A stretch of 64,000 bases of DNA. Origin: Aplysia californica (Eukaryota; Mollusca; Gastropoda; Aplysiida; Aplysiidae). A program made the translations under genes and the position numbers. Numbering within the stretch: the first letter of the stretch is position 1; the number at the start of each line of letters is the position of its first letter. Under the pieces are notes generated by a model. It did not search any database. It saw only the letters and a program-made list of their open reading frames with translations, and was not told where the DNA came from. The stretch spans positions 1,092,329 through 1,156,328 of the forward strand of contig NW_004797384.1 in assembly GCF_000002075.1 (NCBI RefSeq). Direction: 5' to 3'. Below, piece after piece: positions 40,937 to 52,890 of this stretch.

Positions 40937-40991
<55 letters not shown>
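40937..40991 (+). repeat. (CT)n microsatellite
   Basis: An almost pure run of ct repeats directly after the MITE copy. Confidence 0.95.
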
Positions 40992-40994
<3 letters not shown>

Positions 40995-42250
40995 CCCCTA
41001 ATTCATGCCTAGTATTATTATAGATAAGGCCTCTGGTATTGCTGAAATTGTTGAGGTAGCTGAAAGGTGTTGCTGATTGGTCCTTTTATCTTTTCTTTCA
41101 CTGTTATTTTCATCCATTATTTTCCTCCGTCTGTCTTGCTTTTTTTCAGTGTTTCTCTTCAATTCTAACAAACAATGAACACTTTTTGTTTCTTTTCTCA
41201 AACAGAAGTTCTTCTAGAAACCATCTTTGCTTTTGCTCTTGCATACTTGATACAATACTGTTTGATTATGTTTTAAATATATAGTTTCGAACCCTCAATA
41301 ATATAGATCATGTCGCCAACAATATATTTAAGGGCTTTTATAATATTTTAGATGGAGGCGGGAACAGTCTGTAGTGCGCAATCTTTCATAATTTGTAAAT
41401 ATTTACCAATTTTGTGCCAATCCTTTCTTGGTTATGTATTGGATGGTGTGATTTTTGTTGTCTTCATTTTGCATATTAATGAATGCGGACAGCAGAAAAA
41501 TTTGTGACTCCGTTCTGTTTGTTCCCATTCCTTTGTTTTTATATATCATTTTTTCCAATTTCATAATGTTGGTTAGACGGGGGTTTTTTTAGTTTTTAGT
41601 CCTCATGTTTTAGATATCTAAGTGTCTGATGTTACAAAACTCAGCACAAGTGCTCAAAAATAGTCTTTAAAAAAAAACTATATGTATTTCTCTTTTTCCT
41701 TCCTCTTCTCTCTTGTTAGCAATTTTGTTTTATAATGCATTGTAAACTTTCTAAAATTTTAGAGCAGATTTTTAAGTATCTTTAACTCTGCATAATAGTA
41801 ACTTTTATTTGTATTTTTTATAGCTGCCTATCACACTACTGACATTTGAAGCGTTACAATACCGGTTACAAATAGTGACCGTTGTTTCTATGGAAAGGGT
41901 GTATACTTCTGTACATGTGTATTTTTTTACTACATTTTTTGTCTCTAAAAACTCAGCATCATATAGAAGAAAGAACAGCCAGGTCATTAAGGCTGTTTGC
42001 TTTGTTGCATAACTAGGGTTATGATCAGAACTAGCATTCTGCTTTAATGATATCTGTTATGTCCATAAAATGTTATGATTTTATCATGGAGGTAGGCTCA
42101 CTTTGCCAGTATGCGATACTCCATGTCGTCAGTGTTGCATCCAATCTGTGTACCTTTACAAATACAGTCAAAATTGTTCAAGACGGCTGCCCGTTGTTGA
42201 GAAGACAAGTGGTTGTTCTAGACAAGTTGATGTCTTGGACAGTGTCGTTA

Positions 42251-42252
<2 letters not shown>

Positions 42253-42322
<70 letters not shown>

Positions 42323-42405
42323 ATATATATATATATATATATATATAATATAATATATATTTATATATATATATAATATAATATATATATCTATATCTAT
42401 CTATA
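42253..42405 (+). repeat. (TA)n array with ataatata subrepeats
   Basis: About 60 bases of pure ta, then three units of roughly 45 bases each with ataatataatatat. It is embedded in family E text on both sides (gttcaagacggctgcccgtt before; gtcatttgtacaggtaggct after). Confidence 0.9.
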
Positions 42406-44433
42406 TTGAAGTAACGCAAGGGGGGAAGTGGAAAGTGGTCATTTGTACAGGTAGGCTACTTGTTTTGGGCAGGTGGCCATAAGAGTAGGTTTGAGCATAG
42501 TAACAGGCTCAGGTTTAGCTCATGTCAGCCTCAGGGCCAGCTGAGATCTCCCTGTAGTAGTTCAGAATTGAAAAGTTGTGGTTTAATCAGTTCAAATGTT
42601 GAAAATTTGTTATGCTTTAAAATTTAACTGTAAAATTTGGGTTACTTCCCTCTACGCTGTAACTTGTTCTGAAGATTGCGTTTAGAAATATCCGTCATGA
42701 GATTAGGTTTAGAAATATTCTTTCTTTTGATTGCCGATGTTTAGATAAATCAGTTTCAAGGTTTTGTTTGGAAAATAAGTAACAAAATTGTATATTCTTT
42801 CTTTCAATTTCTGGGGTTTAGAAATAACAGTTTCAATACTGAATTTAGATTATATCAGCGAAATAACTCCTGTAATATTTTGGGTTGGTTGTTTTGGGGT
42901 TTTTTGTTTCTCTGTCTGATTGCAACACTGACGATGTGAAAGAAACAATGTGACACAGACCTTTTTTATATCCATGGTTGTAAAACGGGGTGTTTGCAGT
43001 TTTTATTATTTTGAGTTTCCTTTTTCTTCATAAGGCCTGTTATATCATGATAAGTGATTTTGCAAATGGTGATGTGGCTTCTGTGATTACATTCAACTCT
43101 TGTAGATCTTTACAACCAGTGTGAATAGTCTGTACCTAGCACTTGCCAATCCTCTCTTTCTGTTGTTGTGAGAGCAAAAAAAAAAGTCAAACTGCTACTG
43201 GTATAGTAGTTTGTGGTTTATATTGACAAAAACGTGTTTTAGATCAAGATTATTAGATCTAGTGGGCGTTCTTCTTTTACAGATAACCTTGTACATTCAC
43301 ATAGTTCTATGCTAAGGGTATGTGTTCTATTTAAAGAAATGTGGCATATTCTAAAAATGTCGTCGTTGCAATATTTTCGCTTCCTTTTGTTCTCACTGCA
43401 ATGTCTTTACTGCACTGTCAACTGTTTCTCTACAAGTGAAAGTTTGATCCTCGTACACTTTCATTTAGTGAATATAGTAGCATACTGTACATTGAAGTGT
43501 TTACTGGGATTGCAAACGGGGGTCTAGTGTAGAAGTTGTGTGTAAAAGAACAGAATCAGATAGTTGAATCAGTTTGTGAACACACTAATGTGCGAGTTGA
43601 ATGAGATGATCATATTATTCATTATTTTTTCAAGTAATTAAATTGTAATGATTTCATTCCAGGTTGCTCTTGTGTTGCATGTGGCTGTATAGTGCTGCTA
43701 CAGGTGTATAGTGTGTCTAGGTAGTTTTTTTGTGTTTGGCTGAATATAATAATACTATCTATGGCTAAGTAGTTTTGAGTTTAATATAATACACATTGGT
43801 TGCGTTATGTGAAATGATATTTCATCAACATTCCACTGAGATATCTATAATATTTTTGTTGCTGTAGTTTTGTGTGCGGAGTGAGTAAAATGTGACAGGC
43901 GATGGGTTGATACTTGAAAAATGGGCTGAAATATCAAAATTTGTCTCATTTTAATTCTCTTTGGTTTTGATTTTCTCATTTGTATATAACATGTTCTTTT
44001 GGAATTTTTAATGAATGTGAGGGGAAGCAACAGTTGACTGCAGCAATAATTGTGAAGTCTCAAATTGTTTATGATGTGATATCATGCTAGATAGGACTCT
44101 TGCTGTGGTCTTTTATTCCTCTTCAGCTTGTAAGCGGGGACATTCGAGAATGTTTTGATAAGTGCCTTTCAAACAAATATAAGTACAGAAAGTTTGCTCA
44201 TCATAAGTAGCAAAATATTGTTAATGTTTTTGACACCCCTCTATATAGAGAATTGAGGCTTACAGACTGGACCATTGGTTTCACTTCTTGAGAGTTTACC
44301 CATTTACTCAGACAGATGAGTTGTTCAATTCTTTCATAATCTAAAGAAATATGAACTTTTCTCTCTTTGAGCTCCTATGATTTCCTGTGGTGGTTCAAGA
44401 GGATGAGTCTTGCTGTGAAAGCTTATGCTTTGA
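42406..44433. other. AT-rich intergenic stretch
   Basis: No gene or clear repeat is recognised apart from family E remnants at the start. All open frames are short and lack similarity I recognise. Confidence 0.4.
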
Positions 44434-44732
44434 TTAACCCTTCCAGCCCCATGCGCGTATATTTTCAGCAGCGTTTGTACTTCCCACCGTCCCAAGAGTG
44501 TATATTCTCAGTTTCGGGGGAACCAAATTTGCATATTTTTCAAACTTACCGAACGTAATTAAACTTGTTTTCTTAGTAGATCTATTTGCTCATTTATATG
44601 TTATTATCTAAACCTCATTACAAAGATGCAACATACTTTTTAGAATGCTGACCTCTCTTTCTGAAATACTGCTGTATTGGCTGGGACTGGGGTTAGGGAG
44701 TGCACTAAAATGGCTGGGGCTGGAAGGGTTAA
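44434..44732 (+). mobile_element. piggyBac-like MITE, 299 bases, perfect ends
   Basis: The left end ttaacccttccagcccca and the right end tggggctggaagggttaa are exact inverted complements over 18 bases, including TTAA. TTAA targets and a ccct/aggg terminus are typical of piggyBac elements. The inside is non-coding. The perfect ends suggest a recent insertion or strong end conservation. Confidence 0.85.
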
Positions 44733-45589
44733 TATTTTATACGGCCCGTTCTTGAAAGCGAAAAAGATTCGATCTGGAGTGATATTTAGCAAATGAATTT
44801 TGAGCACTATCACATGTACTTGAATTTATATTTTCTGAATGATTTTAAGTTTACGTGAGGGGTTTATTAATTCATTTTTCTCTTTTCTCCAGCCCAGTAG
44901 ATAATATTGTTTTGGTCATCTTCTTTGTATTAAGTCATTTATCGCGACTTTAAGATCTAATTCTCTGTTTAACTTTTTTTTAACTGTCAGAAACATAGAT
45001 CTATTCTTAAGCATAATCTGCACCTTCTCATTTTTGTTTAATGTACTTTCTGTACATTGTTACTGTCAACTTGCATGGATTGTTGCTGTTGAAAGTTTGG
45101 GTTCAAGAGTAGATGGATACATTTTTTTTACTCCAGGTTTTTTCTTTCTTATTTCATCTCATATTGTGTTCCCAGGAGGAGGCATGAGAAAATGATGAAG
45201 GGTTTCAGTGAATGTTTTAAGAAATTACATGTTAGAATTGCTAGATATAGTGTGAAGATTGGTACGTCTGTCGTTGTTGTTACGGTTGCTGTTTCTTTTG
45301 TCACTCTTGATGTTGACACTGTTGCTGTTGTCACTGTTGCTGTTGTCACTGTTGCCAAGTGTTGCTGCTTGTTCGTGCTGCCTTTTCCTGACTGTGATCC
45401 TCTCTGATTCGTCTCTTCCCTCATCTTATTCAGGCCGTTGTCTTGCCTGATCCTGTGAAAAATCCCTGATAAGTGGCTAGACTATTTCGCTGATTTGCTT
45501 GTTAGGCTTTGGTAAAATGAGTCAGTCTATGTATAGTCTGATGTTCCCAGTTATATTTATTTGGGCATCATTTCACGAGAAAATGTTAG

Positions 45590-45775
45590 AAGGCGAAAGA
45601 GGCCGAGGTAGACTAACAATAAGTTACTTACTGAACTTGGTTTGAACAAATGCGTGGTGACAGAAAAAAAAAGATAGGATACTGAGGGTTTTTGGAAGTA
45701 CTCCAGGAGAGAAATGAGTGGTGTACCATGATTGCAGATGCCTGTTTCAGATCAGGTGCTTGAAGGAAAAGAATC
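45590..45775 (+). mobile_element. LINE 3'-end fragment (family F), with readable ORF end
   Basis: One frame reads GERGRGRLTISYLTELGLN, the GRGRPRLT-type C-terminal motif of non-LTR reverse transcriptases. The segment continues to gaccatg..gcagatgcctgtttcagatc, the common family F end. Confidence 0.6.
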
Positions 45776-45837
45776 ATCAGTGGATCAGTTGTTCAGGATG
45801 GAGAAAAAAAGTTTTAAAATTTTGTTGTGATACAGCT

Positions 45838-45970
45838 GAGTATAAACTGCAGTGGAAATTGTCCAAGACGGTACACATTGTCAAGAAGAAAAGGGATTGT
45901 CATAGACAGGTGGACATTTTGGAAAGTGTCATTATTATATATATGCAGTATAACAGGAATGGGTCGTACA
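45838..45970 (+). repeat. Family E repeat
   Basis: cagtggaaattgtccaagac and catagacaggtggacatttt recur at 59365 (cagtggaaattgtctgagac, gatgg-type variants), 53953, 54700, 42165 and 34970. The shared core is agacggccacctgtc. Confidence 0.55.
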
Positions 45971-47648
45971 CAGAAGACTCGGTGTCCCGCATCCGTCAAA
46001 TTGTGCCTGCTGTCCCCTTTTTTCTTCTTCTTTATCTTAGTAAGATATCCCTCAAAATACGGATCCCTCGAACTACCGAGGCCGGTCCCGACAAATTCAA
46101 GCTATCCGTTTTATACTGTATATAGAAAAAAATTCATTGGGTGAAGTAGGAAATGAGCGTTTGTACAGGTGATTGTTTTGAACAGATCGATGTTAGAGCA
46201 GGTTCGACTGTACTTTTCTGTTTCCTCTGGCTTTTATCTTTTCAACAAGAAGTCTTTCGGTGGGGGGAGAATAATGACATTCTGGTCATGTCGTTTCGCA
46301 GTGTTGATGAGGCCTATCGATCTATATGTACCACATTTTCCAATTTTGAAGAAGAAACATAATATTGATGAACATACATTTTCTATTTACATTACATTCA
46401 CAATTTTCTTCTTAACCAGTTATTCTCTATTTTTGCACCAGTTTTGTTACATTACGAGAAAATAAAGCAATATCTGTGTTTTCTGGAGTTTTGAAAATGT
46501 AATACATGTTGGGAATTCATGAATGTTCAAATAGGGAAAACACAGTGAACGTTATCTGTGGATTTATAAATGTCTGGGCTGTCTGATGCTGCTCCTCTTA
46601 AGCAGCGATATAAACTGTCTATGTATGGTTAAATAGTCTGACAATGACAGGGTCGAAAATGAATTCAGTTCGTCTCTCTTCCATTTTATAAATTAAAATA
46701 CTTTTTGTTAAGACTACAGACGCTTTCATGCTTTTTTGTATTATTGTTCAGGATTGAAAGATGATGATAAAGGAAATGAGAGACACCATTGTTTTGTATG
46801 TGCAAAGCACTTTCTCATGTTGCAGATGCTTGAATACGTGATGTGTTGCCATCACAGGCTCAAAGGTTTTTAGCTGATGTAGAGTAACGGGTGCCTGTGA
46901 TTGTTATTTCTTTTGTAAGGTGAGATTGTGGTGGTCTTTGGTGTAGGACCTTGTATCTAATATGTAACAGTATGATGGTCTGTAATGTATTACCAGGAAT
47001 ATACTGTCTGACATTGCGGTGGTCATTTATTTGTTACCACGTGTATGTAGTGAACATATGAATTGTGGTTGTCTGTAACATATGACCGCATATCTAATCT
47101 GCCGTAAGCTGACAAAACGCCTTTTTTCATTTCTGGTGTTAAATTTTTGAATTTGCTAAATGTGTGAGAAAATCAAAGTGAAATTGTGGCTAGTTTTTTA
47201 ATAAGTTAAAATTCAAATTTCGGAAGAACACCTTTTTCAAAAGGTTACCCTGACAGAAAAACATCTTTATCCCGAAACTGCCGTGAATAGAAAAAGGCGT
47301 TTCTTCAACTCACAGCAGTGACATGATGTAGTTTTGCATATCTATAACGTACTGTCTTTGTGGCCACTATAAAACATTACGGATTACCTAGAATAATGAA
47401 GTGCTATCATGGTTTTTTTTTCTTTTTTTCAAAATTATGGATGCTGTGTATTGCGTCTCATTTATTAAAAAAATAAATATTTGAATCGACTTTGATTGTT
47501 TCTTGTTTGCTTTATTTAAGAGAAGGTTAGTCGCACATTGTTGTCCAGAACTGTGCTAAGAAAAAGAAAGAGGATGAAAGAAGTAATAATGATGAGGATA
47601 ATGATAATATAGAACATCTCAACTAAGTGAATTCCCAGAGATGACATG

Positions 47649-47800
47649 TGGATGGTTGGCGGGACCTCTGGTCTCGTTTCCTCCTTCTTTACTATCAAAC
47701 ATCTTTATCATTCCTGCTTCTTTTTTATGTTTGTTACTCTCTTGTAACACATTGGCAATTATATGACCCAATTGTGTTACATCTGCCGTTAAACGCTTAT
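47649..47800 (+). repeat. Family B repeat
   Basis: It shows gatggttggcgggacctctg, tttgttactctcttgtaaca and atatgacccaattgtgttac. It abuts the hAT remnant. Confidence 0.6.
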
Positions 47801-47929
47801 CTGACCAAAGCAGAGCTCTCCGACTGGTGGCAGAGAGGCGTCTCTTTCTTCCCGAGACACCCGAAAGGGTATAAGCGGCGGATAAAAGTAAAAGTAAAGT
47901 AAGCTAGTTGAGCTGTATATCTGACAACT

Positions 47930-49259
47930 TCACAGGACTTTGCCGAGTATCTTACAAAAGTTGAAAAATCACAAAAAGAAGAAAAGCCCCTACAAGTTCA
48001 CTATCTATCACCAGAAAGTCAAAATGAATTCATCCAATGTTGTGCATCAAAAGTGACAGACGTGACTTTGAATTCTTCAAATGAACCTCACCCCAGAAAC
48101 ACGGTCAGATTTGATTGGTATTCTTAAGTACTTTGCATCATTTGAATGTGTGATAATGGCTTCTGTTAGGCTCAAAATCTTCACAGAAATAGAGTGTGCT
48201 TCAAGCACGAGATATGACGCTTGACGTTGAGGTGGCAAATATCAATAGTCTGTTTAAAGATCTGAAAAGCTTACGAGATGAATGGGACGCAATCTTACTT
48301 GAGTGGGTCCAAATTAGTAGCAGCACCCAGCACAACTATGACATTGAGGATTCATTCGCCGAAAAAGCAAAACGACAAAAGCGAAAAGGAAGCTTTTTGC
48401 AGACGAGACAGAAGATTTAACAGACTACCAATGGAATATAATCCCGATAACAAATTCAAACATGACATTTTTTATGTCCTCATTGACTGCCTTCCTGGAA
48501 ATTTGACGACAGGTGTAGATATAATGCAGTGACAAAACTCGATTAGTTATTTAGTGTTTTGTGGAAATATCCCCAAGAGGAAGTCGTCGTTATTCGTGAT
48601 CTTGCAAACAAATTGCACACGGAATATGCAGTGGATGCATCAGCAGACCTTTGCGCAAGAGTTGGAACATTTGAAAGTGATTCATTCAGCGAATAATATT
48701 GGAGAAAATGTACTGCCGCCTCTTCAGTTGCTAAACAGACTTCATTCCCCGAAACTGGATGCCTTGTTTCCAAACGTTGAGAATCTTCTGCACCTTGCCT
48801 GTCACTGTCACACTGAGTCACAGTTGCGCAAGCTGAACGTTCCTTCAGTACCCTTTCTCGGGTGAAAAACATTTTGCGTCCACAATGTGTCAAGACAGAC
48901 TCAAAAGTCTTGGAACTTTGGAGAGGCCAGTCTAGAGCGAAAATTGGACTACGAACCAATAATTGACAGCTTTGCTAGAGCTAAATCCCGTAAGGCTCCG
49001 CTGTAAGAAAAATAAAGTGTGCTACATTACAATTTATTTTAATTTTTGTTATTGGTTTATTCCTACCTTCATTTTTAACTACCCGGTAAATCAGGAAAAT
49101 TTTATGTTGACAATACCCATCATTTGATCATGGAGGGGGGCGGGACAAATGAGGCTGGGGTGAGAGTGTGTGTGTGTGTGGGGGGGGGGGATTACTTTTA
49201 CTTTTATACAAACATCTCTTTCGTAAAATGCATTTCCAAGGGTAGTGAAGATGTGTGTG

Positions 49260-49358
<99 letters not shown>

Positions 49359-49500
49359 TATTTTGGTATGTTACAGTTAGGTGATTGTGTAATAATACGA
49401 TGCTTTTTGTTGGGTTATTAAATTGCAGGTGAGGATGCATGGGTGGGGCCGGGGGAAGGATTGCTGCCCCAGGGCCCGACCTAGCTCTCGACGGCCCTGG
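47930..49500 (+). mobile_element. Decayed hAT transposon with DUF4371-type transposase
   Basis: Pieces of a DUF4371/hAT transposase appear in several frames: EYLTKVEKSQKEEKPLQVHY followed by LSPESQNEF near 47945, LQARDMTLDVEVANINSL and FKDLKSLRDEWDAIL near 48199, SPEKQ-like linker text, then QAERSFSTLSRVKNILRPQC near 48830 and IDSFARAKSRKAPL at the end (48962-49004). The middle of the protein, including much of the catalytic core, is missing between the first two pieces. A likely right terminus is cagggcccgacctagctctc followed by gacggccctgg at 49470-49500. The left end was not found. This is a non-functional copy of a plain DNA transposon. Confidence 0.75.
49262..49356 (+). repeat. (GA)n microsatellite
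   Basis: Pure ga except one gagg interruption, inside the 3' part of the hAT remnant. Confidence 0.95.
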
Positions 49501-49532
49501 ATGATGATGACATCATCATCATTATATAGGCC

Positions 49533-49589
<57 letters not shown>

Positions 49590-49665
49590 ATAATAATGAT
49601 AGGCTAATAATAATGATAACAAAGAAAAAACACAACAGCAAAAACAACAACAATAATAATAATAA
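49533..49665 (+). repeat. (ATA)n array
   Basis: aataataata repeats with aatgat variants directly after the presumed hAT right end. Confidence 0.85.
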
Positions 49666-49921
49666 TGAGGAAGCGTGCCGTTGTGAAGGCATGAATTGTG
49701 ACTTGGGTGGGAAAGCCCCAAAGGACAATTAAACTTTTATAACCTCTTTGGAAAACCCTCTATTCAACTCTGAGCGACTAAGTTCCTTCCTTGTGCCCAT
49801 GCGCTCATGAAAGCCAGGTTCTTCATACCCAAAGCTTTTAAGAATAAAAAATGAAAGAATTTGTCATTGAGTCAATATATAATATAATAATTTTATTATA
49901 TTTATATTATAATTAGATCTA

Positions 49922-49974
49922 TGTACATGTACCACAGAATTCTACACTAAGTGTAGAATTCTGTGACATGTACA
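49922..49974. repeat. Strong palindrome (hairpin)
   Basis: The 33 bases at 49933-49965 are a perfect inverted repeat: arm cacagaattctacact, centre a, arm agtgtagaattctgtg. With two extra bases on the left, the pairing extends outward through tgtacatgt and acatgtaca. No gene is adjacent. Confidence 0.9.
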
Positions 49975-50398
49975 GATCAAGCCCTTTTTGTTCAGCACCG
50001 CGTTACTCGCATTTATTACAATTACTTCCCCTGTTATAGGCCTATCGACTTTCGACGGAGGAGGAAAAAAATGACTAGGCTACAAAGGGGCTGTGGATAT
50101 TCCCAGATATTTTGGATTTTTTGTTCTAAACTCCTTGGGATAGCCCAATGCGTCCATTAGCGGGCTTAGCTATTCCCAAACCTTAATCCTATGACATGCT
50201 TGGCAACATCAAGCGCAAAAATCCTTTCACCAGAGACAAGGCAAAACTCAAAATTTGTTAGGCTATGTTTTACAACTCATTCTGAAAAAAAATCTTCGAA
50301 AGATGCCTCGAAAATTTAGACAATGGCAACACCCATATTCTCCTTGGCCGAGAGACGAGATAGAGATAGATAGAGAGAGATCAGAGAGAGATCGAGAG

Positions 50399-50455
<57 letters not shown>

Positions 50456-50506
50456 GGGGTGGGGGGGAGATCAGAGAGAGAGAGAAGAAGAAAAAGGGAG
50501 AGAGAA

Positions 50507-50556
<50 letters not shown>

Positions 50557-51960
50557 AAAGAGAGAGCAACACAGACAGAAAGGTAGGTAGATATAAGCAG
50601 ACTGACAGCAGAGTCAAGGAGAGATCTAGGGGTCAATGTGAAAGATAATAAGCGGGGCACGATAAATTCACGCTGGTTTGGCACGCGCTCAAAGGAAACA
50701 TTTAGGGCTACCATTCTACGGGACATTGCCCCGAGGACACAGCCAGGCTAACTGAGTTCGAATCGTGAACAAAGCGAAGAAGCAAGATGACTGACCCAGT
50801 TTTTTGGTGCTATGAGAGGACTGAAAATACGCACCCCCCCCCAAAAAAAAAAGACTAGATATCTAATAATAATAAAAGAAAATCAGCAATAAAAACGAAT
50901 AAACGACGCACACATCATTATGTTTGTCAAAGTCAACCAGCGTGAGCAAAGGTGACTGTTTCAACGATTAGACATCTTGTACTCGAAACAATCCCTTTTG
51001 TATTGAGAATGCGAAGCAAGTGACAGGTATTTTCACCATTCTAATTCAATAGTGTAGAATGTCTAGAAACCTGAAAAGAAAATAACAGTAAGTTTAATGA
51101 CTGGCAACATATTTTGGAGAAAACCTTGCCTAGCCTTTGTCACGCATGCGTAATGCACTACAAAATTTGGGAATAGCAGGAAAGCTGCTAGGCCTATCCC
51201 CAAATGTTTGGGGATATCTCTCTAAATATAAAAACATCCGCTCGTCGCTTCTTGTGGCTTATCAGCAGGTACCCTACTCGTATGATGTGTTTATCATCAT
51301 TGAATGACGAAGGGTGTGTGCATGCGTGTTAAAGAAAAGTAAACACAGGTGAGAGTTTGGCAGATGACTTGCGGACTGTCGAGACAATGCTCTTCACATG
51401 TAGATTCTAGATTTTTAATAGATTAGAACTGTCTGAAATACTTACTTCCCGTATTGACAACACTTCCCTGTTGCTAGATCTAGAAAGACACCTCGGGCCT
51501 CGGTTTGTTGATTTGACTTCACTCAGCCCTCGCCTCACTCACTGGTCTCCCCCGGTGAGTCTTCGATCACGATCATTAGCCTATCATCGTAATTGAACTT
51601 CTGTGTCTGTGCTGGTACTCCGCAGTTCTAAGTTACCAGTGATTCACCCATATTCCACATTTTGTACTTCTATCCGAGTTTACCAGCATCAGGTTCAGGA
51701 GGTGTCTTGAGTAGCCATCACAAAGTTCGATGATCTCATCTACTCTACAGAGGCCGACAAACAAGCCTACAGACTAGGACAGTAGCCTACTGACAACAGG
51801 TCTACGTGGGTTGTGACTGTGTGATCATGTGTCTTTCACTTGTCTTACAACCTGTGTGAATTGCTGTCAGTGGACAGGGATCAGATTAACTTCATCATGT
51901 GTAAATTTGTGTGTCATGATCAATTATATGCCTTGTATAGATATAGATATTGGCTGTCAT
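49975..51960. other. Intergenic sequence upstream of the foldback elements
   Basis: It holds a large (GA)n array at 50345-50580 and otherwise mixed sequence that is less AT-rich than before. No coding exon is recognised. The stretch 51400-51850 could contain the promoter or a non-coding first exon of the Kelch gene, but nothing in the sequence proves it. Confidence 0.35.
50345..50580 (+). repeat. (GA)n-rich array
   Basis: gaga repeats with gatc and ggggg interruptions. The Arg/Glu-rich open frame across it is low-complexity. Confidence 0.92.
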
Positions 51961-52399
51961 TATTCGGACTCGAGTCCGAATAACATTTTTGGCTGGATTG
52001 TACTTTACCGGACCACCCGTCTCGGCCCGTGATTACTACGCATGCCTAGCCTAACTACGCACTCATACTCATAGTACTCTACGTGTGGACAAAAGGCAAA
52101 AGGTAGTTCCGCGGGCGACTTCGCGCACGCACAGCGCAAGCCAGTGGCGACTGGTGGTGAGGCGAGGTGAGCGAGAGGTGGTGGTTGAGAGTGGGCAGGG
52201 GAGTTAACTTTGGTGGACCACCGTGTATCATACCAACAGTAGGGAGGGGGGGGGGGGTTAGGGGGGCTTGCCCCCCTGGAAATATTAAAGAAAACACACA
52301 AATGCGAAACAATAAAATAAGCGGAAAGTCGTGTTTACCCATCAATGTAACAACAGTGGGGGGAGGGGGGCTAGCCCCTCTGGCAACAATAATTTAAAG

Positions 52400-52440
<41 letters not shown>

Positions 52441-52890
52441 AACAATAACATGAGCGGACAACGGGGTAGATACTCGCCAAGTTGCGAGCAGGGCTGAGGG
52501 GGTTGCAATTATGCAAATGAGCTCTCCTGCGCATCTCTAGCCCTCCATTGTACTTTGCCGGACCAGGAGTAGGCCAAGCCAGCAGAGTTGCGAGCAAATC
52601 AGAATAGTGGACCACGTGATTAGATTGACCAATTAGCCTCAAGGTGTCAGGGTCGTGGGTCAAAGGGCACGGTGATGACTGAAAAACCCGGTAAGAGACG
52701 TCAGTCGATTGTTGGCGGTCGAAGGGTGTGGACGTAGAAAACTGAACAGGAGAGTGAGTAGGGGAGCTCATAAATGAAGAATAGCGGGCCACTATGCACC
52801 AGGGGCACCATAGCGAAAGTTGCTCCGACCGGTGGTCCGGTAAAGTACAATCCTACCACATTTTTTCATATTCGGACTAGAGTTCGAATA
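51961..52890. mobile_element. Foldback-type element 1 with palindromic ends
   Basis: Each end carries a 22-base palindrome of the form tattcggact..agtccgaata (51961-51982 perfect; 52869-52890 imperfect), then an inverted stretch containing ggattgtactttaccggacc (left) or its complement (right, ggtccggtaaagtacaatcc). The arms span about 64 bases. A further same-sense copy, ccattgtactttgccggacc, lies inside at 52546. The interior has a duplicated unit of about 115 bases at 52240 and 52353. No transposase frame is seen. Confidence 0.75.
52240..52460 (+). repeat. Internal tandem duplication of foldback element 1
   Basis: aacagtagggaggggg, cttgcccccctggaaatatt and aacaataaaataagcgga recur as aacagtggggggaggg, ctagcccctctggcaacaat and aacaataacatgagcgga. 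The second copy carries an inserted (CA)n(TA)n run. Confidence 0.75.

Noticed and set aside
48543-48959. Minus-strand frame of 138 codons
   Set aside because: It is the shadow of the hAT transposase remnant on the plus strand.
50255-50590. Arg/Glu-rich open frame as a gene
   Set aside because: It is driven by the GA microsatellite, with no conserved start or splice signals.
52005-52792. Minus-strand Pro/Ser-rich frames inside foldback element 1
   Set aside because: Low complexity, they span the internal duplication and repeat tracts, and resemble no transposase I know.
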